Source: Aureispira sp. CCB-E
Lineage (GTDB): Bacteria; Bacteroidota; Bacteroidia; Chitinophagales; Saprospiraceae
Length of the DNA stretch: 64,000 nt
Direction of reading: 5' to 3'
Assembly (NCBI RefSeq): GCF_031326345.1
Contig: NZ_CP133671.1
Location: 7,227,501-7,291,500, forward strand
The translations under genes were made by a program, and so were the position numbers. The stretch's first letter is position 1; every line of letters begins with the position of its first letter. Positions 1 to 9,288 of the stretch are shown in pieces. The notes beneath the pieces are model-generated. The model worked only from the letters and a program-made list of their open reading frames with translations, searched no databases and was not told where the DNA came from.

Positions 1-1321
1 TTGCTATTATTCTCAGAGTATCTTTATACATAATAACTCTTTTAAGCTGCGGACTATCAACATGCATTTTAAAAGGTCTACTCTGCTCTTTGTTAAAATA
101 ACATTGATAACCGTCTCCCTCTATAGACAAAATATCATTTTTCCAACTCAACTGAACTACCTTTCTTTTAGGAATTTCATAATAATGTCCTAATTGCTTG
201 GTTAGAAAATTCCAAGAGATTATACGTCCTTGGTCTGTCCCTATTAGCAAATTATCGTCTTTTCCTTTTAGCATCTCCCCTAGGCTTAAATCTAGTACAC
301 TCAGTTGGGTTTCTGGAATCAACTCTAACGAAGGTTTAGCAATAATATGTATACCTTTTTTTAGACTACTTAACCAATAATTTCCTTCTCGATCCATTAA
401 TATATCAGAAATACCTTCTTTGGGAAAGAGCACCTGTTTGTCTAGAGGATTAGAAGACAGCTTTAAAGCTCCTCCATCACTAGTTAATACCCAATAATTA
501 CCATCTAAAGTATTCCGCATATAGAGCGTTCTTTTCCCTTTTAAATGAAAAAGATTTGCAAATTTTGTTGTTATCATGTTAGTCGCCTCAGACCATGTAT
601 TAATAACAGGGTAATTTTCTTTGATTTGCTGTATAATATATATATGATTGCCCACATTAAGCAATTGTCCTTCCGTAAAAATGGATTTACCTTTATAAGG
701 AACTTTAAGTAGTTTTTGGTTCGTTACAAATCTCAAACTATCTTCTTCTAATTGATAAATACCTTTGCTTGTTAAAACATACAAATCATTCTTTTCATCT
801 AAAACAATTTGGTAAACTAAAAAATATCCATCTTTTTGACTCAAGGTTAGCAAATTAACCTTTTCAACCTCCCAACCTTTCTTTATTTTTTCAAATCGGT
901 ATAACATCCCTCCTAGCCTATCAAGGATGTTAATTACACCATCTTTTTGAACTAGAAATTCGGTCAAATCAACCATTTCTAATTCATCTATTTCTGTCAA
1001 ACGATGCAAACTATCATTTTCAACATAAAACACCTGCTTCTTAAAATTACGTACCCATATCCTGCCTTGTTTATCTTCATGTATTCCTGACAAAGCTTCC
1101 CCTTTTTGGTCTTTGTTTTTATAATAAAAAAAAGTTACACCATTATATTTACATAGCCCTTTATCCGTTCCTATCCATATATACCCCTTACTATCTTCAT
1201 ATAAATCATATACCTCTAAACTTGGCAAACCATCTTCTGTTGTTAACGTCCAAGAATAAGGGTGTTGTGCCAATAAAGAGAGGCTTGCAAAAGTAATAAG
1301 TATGCAAAGAAAGTATCTCAT
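1..1321 (-). CDS. Propeller sensor protein, N-terminal part (runs off left edge)
   Basis: The reverse strand is open from an ATG at 1321-1319 to the window edge, giving about 440 residues with no stop. It begins with a signal peptide (MRYFLCILITFASLSLLAQ) followed by HPYSWTLTTEDGLPS and YIWIGTDKGLCKYNG, the hallmark of two-component regulator propeller repeats. The protein is strongly similar along its whole visible length to the next gene upstream (1318-4365), so the missing part probably holds a Y_Y_Y domain, one membrane helix and a LytS-type histidine kinase (inference). Its ATG overlaps the TGA of that gene in an ATGA, so the two are translationally coupled copies from a tandem duplication. 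The propeller should sit in the periplasm as the sensing module. The input signal is unknown. Confidence 0.85.
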   Translation of the reverse strand, partial: MRYFLCILITFASLSLLAQHPYSWTLTTEDGLPSLEVYDLYEDSKGYIWIGTDKGLCKYNGVTFFYYKNKDQKGEALSGIHEDKQGRIWVRNFKKQVFYVENDSLHRLTEIDELEMVDLTEFLVQKDGVINILDRLGGMLYRFEKIKKGWEVEKVNLLTLSQKDGYFLVYQIVLDEKNDLYVLTSKGIYQLEEDSLRFVTNQKLLKVPYKGKSIFTEGQLLNVGNHIYIIQQIKENYPVINTWSEATNMITTKFANLFHLKGKRTLYMRNTLDGNYWVLTSDGGALKLSSNPLDKQVLFPKEGISDILMDREGNYWLSSLKKGIHIIAKPSLELIPETQLSVLDLSLGEMLKGKDDNLLIGTDQGRIISWNFLTKQLGHYYEIPKRKVVQLSWKNDILSIEGDGYQCYFNKEQSRPFKMHVDSPQLKRVIMYKDTLRIIA

Positions 1322-4300
1322 AAATCAGATGTAATAAAAGGAATCCAAAACTCTACTCTTGTTCCTCTAGAACTGCCATCTGCAGTTTTTAAGTCTGTTA
1401 TTTTCAAATTATTATAAGGATGAGGCACCTTCAAGACATCTTGTTGGAGAATAAGCAAGCGTTTTTGAGTCGTTTTTAACCCAGAAGAACGTTTAACATT
1501 TTCCATGTCTGTCTTTGCTGGTCGACCGATGCCATTGTCTTCTACACAACAGTAAACATAGGCTCCTTCTTTTTGAATGGATATTTTTAACTGTTTATCG
1601 GTCGGTTTGTGAAATAGACCATGCTTGAAGCTGTTCTCTATTATAGGCTGTATTAATAATGGAGGAATAAAATAGCCATCTAACAAATCCTCTTCTATCT
1701 TGAAGTCAATTTGCACTTGATTCTCAAAACGAATCTGTTCAAGGTTTAAGTAATTTTCTAAAAAATCCTTAATTTGATCCATAGAAATAACCTTCTTGCT
1801 TGAATATTGAAAAATCTTACGCAATAATTTTGCAAAATTAGACTGCAAATCCATTGCGAGTTCATTTTTATGCTGAAGCCATAAATTCTGAACAGCAGTT
1901 AAAATATTAAAAATAAAATGAGGGTTCATTTGTGATTGCAAGGCCTGCATCTGAAGCAAATTCATCTTATTTTGTTGCTGTTCTTCCCGCTGCTTATTTC
2001 GGAAACGAGCCAACACAATAGCCACAATTACAAGTACAATAGACAAACCAAAAAGCCCTTGCACCCACCAAATTTTCCAATAAGGTTTATCGATCACAAA
2101 TTGCACATCAATTGTCCGATTACTAGCGATTCCATCTTCATTGATTGCCTTTACTTGGAAGAGATAATTACCTGGATTCAATTGAGGAAAGCGCATCACG
2201 TTGATTGTACTAGGCTGAGAAATCCAGCTACTATCAATCCCTAGCATTCGATAGGTATACTTAAAGTTTCCCCTACTTTTATAGGAGATTCCTTCTAAGT
2301 AAATTGTCAAACTATTTTGTTTGTAATTCAAATGATAATGAGACGCTAAAGCAGTATCTTTATCATGAATAGCAATCCGTTTGAGATAAATGGAGGGAGA
2401 AACTAGATTTTGACTCGGTAGTTTTTTATCAAAAGAGACTAGACCTTTAGCTGTGCTCAACCACACACGGTCTCCCACAACAGCTATGTCTTGAATTTCA
2501 TGAGTAGGAATGCCATCTGCAACAGTATAAATACGGCTCTCTTTATTTTTAGGAGTAAATCGTTGAATGCCTTGATTAGATAGCAACCATAAATGCTCTC
2601 CATCAATTTTTAATTTTTGAATTTTATTACTAATCAAATTATCTCTGATAGAAAAATGATACTTAATCTTTAAGTCTTTATTCAAACCATAAATTCCACT
2701 ATTAATGGTACATACCCAGATAATATCTTTCTTCTGATCTCTTTCCATATAAACCCCTCTAATAGCATTTCCCTCTACATCCAAAATAGCAAAAGGGTGA
2801 CTACGTTCAGGATAACACATTAAGCTGTCGTCTCTAGCAATTAAGATTCGATTATTTATAGCATCTGGGATACCACAAAAACTAGATAATTTGGTCAATA
2901 ACTTATTGTATTTGATAACATCAAAATTAACTACTTCCTGTGTCTTGATGTAAGAAAATAAGTTCTCATCAAGCTGTTGAGAGCCTATATTGGGCGAAAA
3001 AGAACTAATAGCACTCCCAGTTGAGGTAAGGTTAACTATGTTATTTTTTTTATAGAAAAAGCTATTTCGCATAGCGATGACCAAAGGCTTAAATTCATAT
3101 TTTTTACTAGGTATAGCAGATGGTATATGTATCTCTTGATAGATATTTCCATTGACTAACAACATACCTCGACTCCAGTACAGTTGATTGCAACTTCCTT
3201 TAGGTATCTTAAATTCATCTTCAATGACATTCTCTTTTACATTAAGCGATACTATTTTTTCTTTTCCCGTTTCAATAAATATTGTTTCATCATCCTTTTT
3301 TTCAATTTTTCCAACACCATCATATTCAAGTATAGAGTTTTGAGTTGTATACTGATATATTTGTAAACTAGGAATAATATGCACCCCTCTAGATAAACTA
3401 CTGATCCAGTAATTTCCCTCTCGATCTATCACAAAGTCTGAAATACCTTCATTTGGAAATAGCAACAAAGTAGAGTCTGTTTTGCTGGTTGCACTTGAAT
3501 TAAAAATAGGTCCTAAACCTGCATCTAAAGTAAGTTGCCAAATTGTATTCTCATTGTCAACTCTTAATGTATGGTTTCTAGCGTCATAAAAATCGCTTCT
3601 AAAAGAGTTCCAAACAATTCCGACCTGATCTTCGCCTATTAACTGACTGATTTGGTAGGCATTGCCTTTCTCACTCTGAAGAAAAAACAAAGAATTTTCA
3701 TTGTCCTTAAATAAATAAACAGGAAGAATACTTCGACTATTGGCAGAGGATCTTGCAAAGTTTTTATTGGTAATAAAATGCACCTTATCATCCACACATT
3801 TAAACAAACCATAACTTGAAGTAAGATAAATAATATTATTAGCACCTTCTATTATGCTTACGATTCCTTTTCGCCCATTATCTAGCGTAGTATCGGCAGC
3901 AAAGACGCGCCAACTTTTCCATCGACCATCTTGTTTATAACAATACAGACTATCCCGTCTCTTATCCGTAACCCAAATTTCTCCAGTAGTCCCTACTAAA
4001 AAATCTTTAACTGTAATTTTGGAAGGTATTTCAAAATAGTGTAAGCTATCATTTTCTACATAAAAAATTTGATCTTTAAAATTTTGCACCCAAATTCTCC
4101 CCATTGAGTCTTCTTGTATCCCTGATACCGCCTCGCTTAATTCCTCCTTATTTTGGTAATAAAAAAATTTATTGCCATTATACTTACACAGACCTTTATC
4201 GGTTCCTATCCATATATATCCCTTGGTATCTTGGTACAAATCGTATACTTCTGAGCTAGGTAATCCATCCTCTATGGTTAAATTCCAGGCATAGGGGTGC

Positions 4301-4365
4301 TGTCCTTGAATCGTCAAGATATAACATACTAGTAAGTAGAAACTAAATAACAAGCGTACCCTCAT
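1318..4365 (-). CDS. Propeller/Y_Y_Y sensor histidine kinase (LytS-type)
   Basis: A 1015-residue sensor kinase. Residues 1-22 are a signal peptide, followed by repeated two-component-regulator propeller motifs (YIWIGTDKGLCKYNG near residue 50; NYWISSLSRGVHII mid-protein). A Y_Y_Y-like domain lies near 670-760 (YTYRMLGIDSSW, LNPGNYLFQVKAINEDG) and one membrane helix near 768-790. The kinase is of the His_kinase/LytS family: the phospho-acceptor is H816 in QSQMNPHFIFN, the N box is PIIENSFKHG (N911), and the ATP-lid glycines are in EDNGIG near 942. There is no receiver or AraC domain, so it is not a classical hybrid one-component system and needs a separate LytTR-type regulator, which is not in the window. 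It is the first gene of a tandem pair; its TGA overlaps the next ATG. Confidence 0.9.
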   Translation of the reverse strand: MRVRLLFSFYLLVCYILTIQGQHPYAWNLTIEDGLPSSEVYDLYQDTKGYIWIGTDKGLCKYNGNKFFYYQNKEELSEAVSGIQEDSMGRIWVQNFKDQIFYVENDSLHYFEIPSKITVKDFLVGTTGEIWVTDKRRDSLYCYKQDGRWKSWRVFAADTTLDNGRKGIVSIIEGANNIIYLTSSYGLFKCVDDKVHFITNKNFARSSANSRSILPVYLFKDNENSLFFLQSEKGNAYQISQLIGEDQVGIVWNSFRSDFYDARNHTLRVDNENTIWQLTLDAGLGPIFNSSATSKTDSTLLLFPNEGISDFVIDREGNYWISSLSRGVHIIPSLQIYQYTTQNSILEYDGVGKIEKKDDETIFIETGKEKIVSLNVKENVIEDEFKIPKGSCNQLYWSRGMLLVNGNIYQEIHIPSAIPSKKYEFKPLVIAMRNSFFYKKNNIVNLTSTGSAISSFSPNIGSQQLDENLFSYIKTQEVVNFDVIKYNKLLTKLSSFCGIPDAINNRILIARDDSLMCYPERSHPFAILDVEGNAIRGVYMERDQKKDIIWVCTINSGIYGLNKDLKIKYHFSIRDNLISNKIQKLKIDGEHLWLLSNQGIQRFTPKNKESRIYTVADGIPTHEIQDIAVVGDRVWLSTAKGLVSFDKKLPSQNLVSPSIYLKRIAIHDKDTALASHYHLNYKQNSLTIYLEGISYKSRGNFKYTYRMLGIDSSWISQPSTINVMRFPQLNPGNYLFQVKAINEDGIASNRTIDVQFVIDKPYWKIWWVQGLFGLSIVLVIVAIVLARFRNKQREEQQQNKMNLLQMQALQSQMNPHFIFNILTAVQNLWLQHKNELAMDLQSNFAKLLRKIFQYSSKKVISMDQIKDFLENYLNLEQIRFENQVQIDFKIEEDLLDGYFIPPLLIQPIIENSFKHGLFHKPTDKQLKISIQKEGAYVYCCVEDNGIGRPAKTDMENVKRSSGLKTTQKRLLILQQDVLKVPHPYNNLKITDLKTADGSSRGTRVEFWIPFITSDL

Positions 4366-4576
4366 AATTTCTGAACGAAATATATCTTAGGTTTTAAATT
4401 AAACAACAACCAAAATTCGCATTATCAACGACCAATAAATTATCATTTACATAATTTGAGCACCTAAAATCGATAAAATATACAGCTAATATAATCAGCT
4501 AGATGCAACTTTGCAAGTCGAGTTAATGAGCGATACAAAATACCCCCTGAATAGACCATTTCAGCTAATGAATGGA

Positions 4577-4618
4577 CAAATAAAAAGCGATCCCCTCTAC
4601 AAGTTTGGAAATCGCTTT
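4577..4618 (-). terminator. Rho-independent terminator of dapD
   Basis: Arms AAAGCGAT (4584-4591) and ATCGCTTT (4611-4618) flank a loop of about 19 nt. On the minus strand the hairpin is followed by a T-rich run. It lies just past the dapD stop. Confidence 0.65.
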
Positions 4619-4639
4619 CATTTTTATCTATTTGCTCTA

Positions 4640-5455
4640 CTACACAGCTACGTCAAAATCCCTTAAAGCATCATTTAGAGAAGTTTTCTTATTGGTACTT
4701 TCTTTTCTTTGTCCGATGATTAAAGCACAAGAGACTTGATAATCACCTGCTGGGAATTTTTTAGTGTAACTACCAGGAATTACAACAGAACGAGCAGGCA
4801 CACGCCCTTTGTATATAATAGGTTCACTTCCCGATACATCAATAATTTTAGTAGATTGAGTAATCGTGACATTGGCTCCCAAAACCGCCTCTTTTTCAAT
4901 ATGAACGCCCTCTACAACAATACATCGTGATCCTATAAAACAATTATCTTCAACAATGACAGGTGCGGCTTGCAAAGGCTCTAAAACGCCACCAATTCCA
5001 ACACCACCACTCAGGTGCACATTCTTGCCTATTTGAGCACAAGAACCAACTGTCGCCCAAGTATCTACCATTGTTCCAGAATCTACATATGCACCAATAT
5101 TCACATAACTTGGCATCATAATCACACCTGGTGCTACAAATGCGCCATGTCTTGCTATCGCATGAGGCACTACTCTAACCCCTAATTCTGCATAATTCTT
5201 CTTTAATGGAATTTTGTCATGAAACTCAAAAGGTGGCACCTCTATAGTTTCCATTTTTTGAATAGGAAAATACATAACAACAGCCTTTTTAACCCACTCA
5301 TTGACTTTCCATCCATCCTCTGTCGGTTCTGCGACACGAAGCTCCCCTTTGTCTAACAAATTTAATACTTTACGAATATTTGCTTGTGTTGCTGCCTCTT
5401 TCAACAGTCCTCGATCTAACCAAGCGGCTTCTATTGATTCTCTTAATGTACTCAT
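4640..5455 (-). CDS. dapD: 2,3,4,5-tetrahydropyridine-2,6-dicarboxylate N-succinyltransferase
   Basis: DapD transfers succinyl from succinyl-CoA to tetrahydrodipicolinate in the diaminopimelate/lysine pathway, which also feeds peptidoglycan. The 271-residue length is typical. The N-terminal helical region (about 1-90) carries the family motif WKVNEWVKKAVVMYF, and the middle is a left-handed beta helix of hexapeptide repeats (VVPHAIARHGAFVAPGVIM, GAYVDSGTMVDTWATVGSCA, GKNVHLSGGVGIGGVLEP). The catalytic Asp/Glu region around VDSGTMVD and the C-terminal PARSVVIPGS match the family. The cytoplasmic enzyme works as a trimer. It lies 11 nt downstream of the small membrane protein gene 5467-5964 and is probably co-transcribed with it, ending at the hairpin at 4577-4618. 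No other dap genes are adjacent. Confidence 0.97.
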   Translation of the reverse strand: MSTLRESIEAAWLDRGLLKEAATQANIRKVLNLLDKGELRVAEPTEDGWKVNEWVKKAVVMYFPIQKMETIEVPPFEFHDKIPLKKNYAELGVRVVPHAIARHGAFVAPGVIMMPSYVNIGAYVDSGTMVDTWATVGSCAQIGKNVHLSGGVGIGGVLEPLQAAPVIVEDNCFIGSRCIVVEGVHIEKEAVLGANVTITQSTKIIDVSGSEPIIYKGRVPARSVVIPGSYTKKFPAGDYQVSCALIIGQRKESTNKKTSLNDALRDFDVAV

Positions 5456-5466
5456 TGTGTGATAAT

Positions 5467-5964
5467 TTAATCCTGTGATTTATTTTTTTCTAAATTTTCA
5501 AGTATTTCTTGGGGCAACAATTGTTGCAAAACTTCTGGATGCTTTTTCAAAAAATAATACCAATAGTAGCTTCCAAAGAAAACAATTGTCTTTCCAAATT
5601 GAGTCGGTTGGTGAAAATGAATGGTAACTTTATTCCAAAACAACAAGCGATTTTCTTCTACTCTAGCAATACTATCATAGGTATACTGATACGATTTCAT
5701 AAAGTTAGAAACATAAAGATGTTCCGCATCCATTGCCACCCATTTTATTGGCAAAAACACAAGGTAGTAAATTCCAGCGGTTGACAAAACAAAGGAAACC
5801 ATCATCAAACGAGCTGTTGTAGGAGTAAAAGGTTCCTTTAAATTTTCTAGTGGATAAAAAAGTAAAGCCAAGGTTAAACCACCAAAAAAGCAAAACCAAA
5901 AGGTGGGCAAAAGTAACTTTAAGGTTAAGGTCCATGAAGAAGAGACCACCTGCATATTTTTCAT
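5467..5964 (-). CDS. Small membrane protein of unknown function
   Basis: 165 residues. Two membrane helices lie near residues 12-37 (LLLPTFWFCFFGGLTLALLF) and 53-73 (MMVSFVLSTAGIYYLVFLPI). A soluble, beta-rich C-terminal half follows (WVAMDAEHLYVSNFMKSYQY...SIARVEENRLLFWNKVTIHF) that looks like a small PH-like membrane-associated domain: two helices followed by a 'how this is displayed' strand pattern is common in bacterial PH-domain proteins (inference, low certainty). A charged tail ends the protein. It is 11 nt upstream of dapD on the same strand, so an operon is likely, but nothing links it functionally to lysine biosynthesis. I do not recognise a named family. Confidence 0.75.
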   Translation of the reverse strand: MKNMQVVSSSWTLTLKLLLPTFWFCFFGGLTLALLFYPLENLKEPFTPTTARLMMVSFVLSTAGIYYLVFLPIKWVAMDAEHLYVSNFMKSYQYTYDSIARVEENRLLFWNKVTIHFHQPTQFGKTIVFFGSYYWYYFLKKHPEVLQQLLPQEILENLEKNKSQD

Positions 5965-6145
5965 ATTTCTATTATTTTAAAACTCTACGACATTTTGACT
6001 CCTTCAACCTTACATCCTATTCAATTGATTATCAATCAATATCACTTTTTCATGATTAAAAATACCCAAAGCCCCAAAGTTCAATACATCATTTATCCTG
6101 CAATAATACGGCTTTTTTTGATAGCTAATGCCGCCAATTATAAAT

Positions 6146-6180
6146 AAAAAGCCTGTTAGACCAGATATCTAACAGGCTTT
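6146..6180 (-). terminator. Rho-independent terminator
   Basis: Perfect 13-bp stem, AAAGCCTGTTAGA (6148-6160) with TCTAACAGGCTTT (6168-6180) around a 7-nt loop. On the minus strand a T run follows. It serves the gene at 6202-7170. Confidence 0.85.
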
Positions 6181-6201
6181 CCAAAGAGGACATGCTGTTC
6201 T

Positions 6202-7170
6202 TTACAGTGCCGCCCCTTTTATATCATTTTTATAATTGTATGCTGTTTTTTTCGGCGTTCTAAATTGATAAGTTGCCAAAACACCGTTTCCATCCAAAAT
6301 ATTTGAGAACCCTGTGCAAACGAGATCTTTGGAATAGAAAATATGTTCGTCTCTAGTTCTTAGTTCCAGATCCATTTCACTATCATTTAGACGGTGCGCT
6401 GTTCTAAACTCTTGCAATTCTGGTGTCCAAGAAGCCAATTTAGTACCACTTAGCGTCAAAAGCGGTTTATCTTGGAAGTTATTGTTAATATACTGACTCA
6501 ATCGTTCAAGATGTTTCTCTGTTTCTTGGCGCAAACCTCGGTCTACAGGAACTCTCGTACTCAAAAAAGAAATTTGATCGTGTGTACTATCAATAAACAT
6601 TGATCCAACTAAGCTCACTGCTTGGTTGCCATTATAATAAACCGTGTCCAAATCTTTTAATTCATAACTAGAAAAGATAAACATGGCTGTATTGTTATTG
6701 CAAATTGTTTTGTTCCAGTAAGGCATTTTCTTGCCCAACTCCTGTGTTAATCGAAGTTCTAATGTAGGTTCTATTGGCGTTTGTATGGACAAAAAATCAG
6801 CCTCTAATCCCGAAAATGACTGTGCAAAAGCTGTAATACTTTCTTTGTCATCTAAAACTAGATGTGCTACCCGAACCTCTATATCGTCTGTAGGGGTCGA
6901 ATAGGTAAATTCTTGCGTTAGCGATTCCTTTATAAAAGTACAAAGGACAATACAAGCCAAAAAACTAGGAAAAATAATGGTGTTATTTCGAAGTACAAAC
7001 CCAACAAATCCAGTCCCTAGAAACAACAACATAATTGTTATAGCATGACTAGACAAAAAATAGTTGGCAGTTGTATCCAATGGAACAACCACTCCTAATG
7101 TCAACATTGTCACAAGAAACAGCCATAAAAGACTAATATTCTGCGACTTAATAAGGTTATTAAGTTTCAT
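6202..7170 (-). CDS. Membrane protein with a decayed EEP (endonuclease/exonuclease/phosphatase) fold
   Basis: 322 residues. Three membrane helices occupy roughly residues 12-90, followed by a soluble domain. The arrangement (short N-terminal helices, then VRVAHLVLDDKESITAFAQ, ADFLSIQTPIEP, and near the end LLTLSGTKLASWTPELQEFR) mirrors membrane-anchored EEP hydrolases, in which the equivalent motifs read N...E in 'LQE' and 'GDFN' plus Trp-Thr-Pro. Here the catalytic Glu is replaced (SIQ), the GDFN aspartate and asparagine are gone (LSGTKL) and no terminal SDH is found. If the homology is right, this is a catalytically dead member with a binding or scaffold role (inference). It is transcribed away from lpxH and has its own terminator. 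It may be a plain membrane protein of unknown function if the fold assignment fails. Confidence 0.6.
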   Translation of the reverse strand: MKLNNLIKSQNISLLWLFLVTMLTLGVVVPLDTTANYFLSSHAITIMLLFLGTGFVGFVLRNNTIIFPSFLACIVLCTFIKESLTQEFTYSTPTDDIEVRVAHLVLDDKESITAFAQSFSGLEADFLSIQTPIEPTLELRLTQELGKKMPYWNKTICNNNTAMFIFSSYELKDLDTVYYNGNQAVSLVGSMFIDSTHDQISFLSTRVPVDRGLRQETEKHLERLSQYINNNFQDKPLLTLSGTKLASWTPELQEFRTAHRLNDSEMDLELRTRDEHIFYSKDLVCTGFSNILDGNGVLATYQFRTPKKTAYNYKNDIKGAAL

Positions 7171-7627
7171 AGCGCAAATATATACAATTCCTATTAAAAA
7201 CTATAGTAAAATACCTAATTGACTATTGTTTAAGCGATTCTGTATACTAATTTTTTATTAAGAAAATATTAGATACTCTTCCCTATAAGCATCTATAATT
7301 ATTGATTTTGATTGTGATAGTTGCGTGTAATTTTGCAAATACATCTGATAGCAATTTTTTATTTTATTGAACTAAGTAGTGAAGCTAATTGCTATCCTCA
7401 TTAGATATAAATTCTTTTTTTTAAGAAACATTAACGTTTGTTTTTGATATTTGTTCCTTAACGACAATTATTGGCTTTTTATTACCGCTAAAGTATTATT
7501 TTTACAATTTTTATCTTGTTAAATAATAATATTGAATCAAACCTTTCTCAAAACATTGCAAACGTAATACATTTTCCATATACTAACTAACATTATTTCA
7601 TCCAAAAAGTTTGCCTTTGAAGCTACT
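7171..7627. other. Divergent intergenic region without a gene
   Basis: 457 nt of AT-rich DNA between divergent genes. It holds a 10-bp inverted repeat, GATAGCAATT (7347-7356) and AATTGCTATC (7387-7396), and a TAATTTTG at 7328-7335 that fits the Bacteroidota -7 box with a TTTG at 7307-7310. That spacing (17 nt) is short, so promoter status is uncertain. No convincing small reading frame was seen. Confidence 0.4.
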
Positions 7628-8401
7628 ATGAAAAAAATTTATTTTGCGTCCGATTTTCACATTGGGGTACCAACCCCCGAAGCAAGCAGACTTCGAGAAC
7701 AAAAAATTTTACGTTGGCTAAATAGGATTGAGCATGATGCAAAAGCAATTTTTTTAGTTGGAGACATCTTTGATTTTTGGTTTGAATATAAAACAGTTGT
7801 TCCTAAAGGAGCCATTCGCCTACTGGGAAAAATAGCTGAGTTAAGTGATCGGGGCATTGATATTCACTTTTTTGTTGGTAATCACGATATTTGGATGTTT
7901 GACTACTTTCCCAATGAGTTAGGAGTAACCGTACACCACCACCCCATTCAGTTGGAGTTAGGTGGCAAGTATTTTTTCATAGGGCACGGCGATGGTTTAG
8001 GTCCAGAAGATTATGGCTACAAACGACTAAAAAAAATCTTTACCAATCGATTCTGCCAATGGCTTTTTGGATGGCTGCACCCTGACATAGGCATGCGCAT
8101 TGCCAACCGTTCGTCTTCAGCTAGTCGTACCGCACAAATAGAGCCTGAGTATTTTTTAGGAAAAGATAAGGAATGGTTGTTGCTATATGCTAATTATAAA
8201 ATCAAACAATTGCCCTTTATAGATTACTTTATTTTTGGCCATCGACATTTGCCCTTAGATATTTTACTAGACAACCAGCACAGTCGTTATATCAATTTAG
8301 GAGAATGGTTCAACCAATGTACCTATGCAGAATTTGATGGGCAAGAACTGCATTTAAAAGCATTTGAGAATCCTTCTTTTAAGATAACCACCATTCGTTA
8401 A
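7628..8401 (+). CDS. lpxH: UDP-2,3-diacylglucosamine diphosphatase
   Basis: 257-residue calcineurin-like metallophosphoesterase of the LpxH family, which cleaves UDP-2,3-diacylglucosamine to lipid X and UMP in lipid A synthesis at the inner face of the inner membrane. All metal motifs are visible: D9-x-H11 (ASDFHIG), D46 (LVGDIFDFW), N85-H86-D87 (VGNHD), HGDG near 121, and GHRH near 214. The family's Arg/Phe-rich cap is present (KKIFTNRFCQWLFGWLHPD, IANRSSSASR). The start is the only sensible one, directly before the beta strand KKIYFASD. Gene 8419-9234 follows after 17 nt and is probably co-transcribed. Confidence 0.92.
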   Translation: MKKIYFASDFHIGVPTPEASRLREQKILRWLNRIEHDAKAIFLVGDIFDFWFEYKTVVPKGAIRLLGKIAELSDRGIDIHFFVGNHDIWMFDYFPNELGVTVHHHPIQLELGGKYFFIGHGDGLGPEDYGYKRLKKIFTNRFCQWLFGWLHPDIGMRIANRSSSASRTAQIEPEYFLGKDKEWLLLYANYKIKQLPFIDYFIFGHRHLPLDILLDNQHSRYINLGEWFNQCTYAEFDGQELHLKAFENPSFKITTIR

Positions 8402-8418
8402 TTCCTATAACGTTAAAT

Positions 8419-9234
8419 ATGTACATCATGCCGATACTACTTTTTTTGCTATGTTTTAGTTACTCAACCATTGGCTATGCTCAGGATTATACCTTCAAAG
8501 AACTGAAGAGTATTCCGAAAACTAGTCGCTGGATGGAAGTTGACAAAATGAAACAATTGTATTTGGTTGAAAATGCCCATACCTTACTCAAGTATAGTCC
8601 AGAAGGAGAATTGCTGTACCAATTTAATGAAAATAGCCTTGGTGAAATTTCTTATATTGATGTTAGCAACCCGTTTCGTATTTTGGTCTACTACAATGAT
8701 TATGCAACCGTCATTTTTTTAGATCGCACCCTTAGCGAAATCCAAAGGCATGATTTATCTGATTTGGATATTCCAGAAGTTCGTGCGTTAGGAACTGCTT
8801 CTGACAACAATATCTGGATATTCGATAACAATACCTATACCCTAAAAAAAGTAGACAGCCAAAATCAAGTGATTGCCGAAAGCCCTGATTTGAGTTTACT
8901 GTTAACAGAAGGGATAGATCCCAACCGATTAATCGAAGCAAATGCTAGGGTATATCTCAACTCTCCGAATATAGGCATCTTAGTATTTGATATTTTTGGC
9001 AACTATATCAAGACAATTGAAATTCTTGATTTGGATTATTTTCAAGTTTACGAAGGGCAAATTTTCTATGTTGAGCATAAAAAGTTTAAAACGTATCATC
9101 TTTTATCTTTTTTAACAAAAGAAATTAAATTACCAATATTGAGCGAAAAACTAGAGCAACTCTGTATTGCACAAGAGCGTTTATATATAAAATACCCTAA
9201 TAAAATAAACATTGTTGCTTTGAAGAAAAAATAA
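8419..9234 (+). CDS. Secreted propeller-like protein of unknown function
   Basis: 271 residues with an N-terminal signal peptide (ILLFLLCFSYSTIGYAQ). The mature part is a run of beta-strand pairs with regular hydrophobic/aromatic spacing (LYLVENAHTLLKYSPEGELLYQF, IWIFDNNTYTLKKVDSQNQV, VYLNSPNIGILVFDIFGNYIKTI), which suggests a beta-propeller of NHL/YVTN type. There is no catalytic motif. It follows lpxH by 17 nt and precedes tRNA-Phe. Proteins of this kind recur beside lpxH-like genes in Bacteroidota as far as I recall, but I cannot assign a role. A periplasmic or outer-membrane-associated location is inferred from the signal peptide. Confidence 0.75.
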   Translation: MYIMPILLFLLCFSYSTIGYAQDYTFKELKSIPKTSRWMEVDKMKQLYLVENAHTLLKYSPEGELLYQFNENSLGEISYIDVSNPFRILVYYNDYATVIFLDRTLSEIQRHDLSDLDIPEVRALGTASDNNIWIFDNNTYTLKKVDSQNQVIAESPDLSLLLTEGIDPNRLIEANARVYLNSPNIGILVFDIFGNYIKTIEILDLDYFQVYEGQIFYVEHKKFKTYHLLSFLTKEIKLPILSEKLEQLCIAQERLYIKYPNKINIVALKKK

Positions 9235-9255
9235 TTTCCTTTTTTTGAGAAAAAA

Positions 9256-9288
9256 TTTGGAAAACTGAAAGGATATGTCGTATATTTG
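9256..9288 (+). promoter_or_regulatory. Bacteroidota-type promoter of tRNA-Phe
   Basis: A -33 TTTG (9256-9259) and a -7 TATATTTG (9281-9288, consensus TANNTTTG) are separated by 21 nt. The start point would fall near 9295, about 18 nt before the tRNA. The -7 box is followed by TGTCGC, exactly as at the other tRNA promoter (51056-51086). Confidence 0.75.

Noticed and set aside
1936-2244. Plus-strand reading frame of about 100 codons inside the sensor kinase gene
   Set aside because: It is antisense to the kinase H-box and Y_Y_Y coding region, which is clearly the real gene.
4366-4639. Small gene between dapD and the sensor kinase
   Set aside because: No frame with a plausible start and length; only the dapD terminator is seen.
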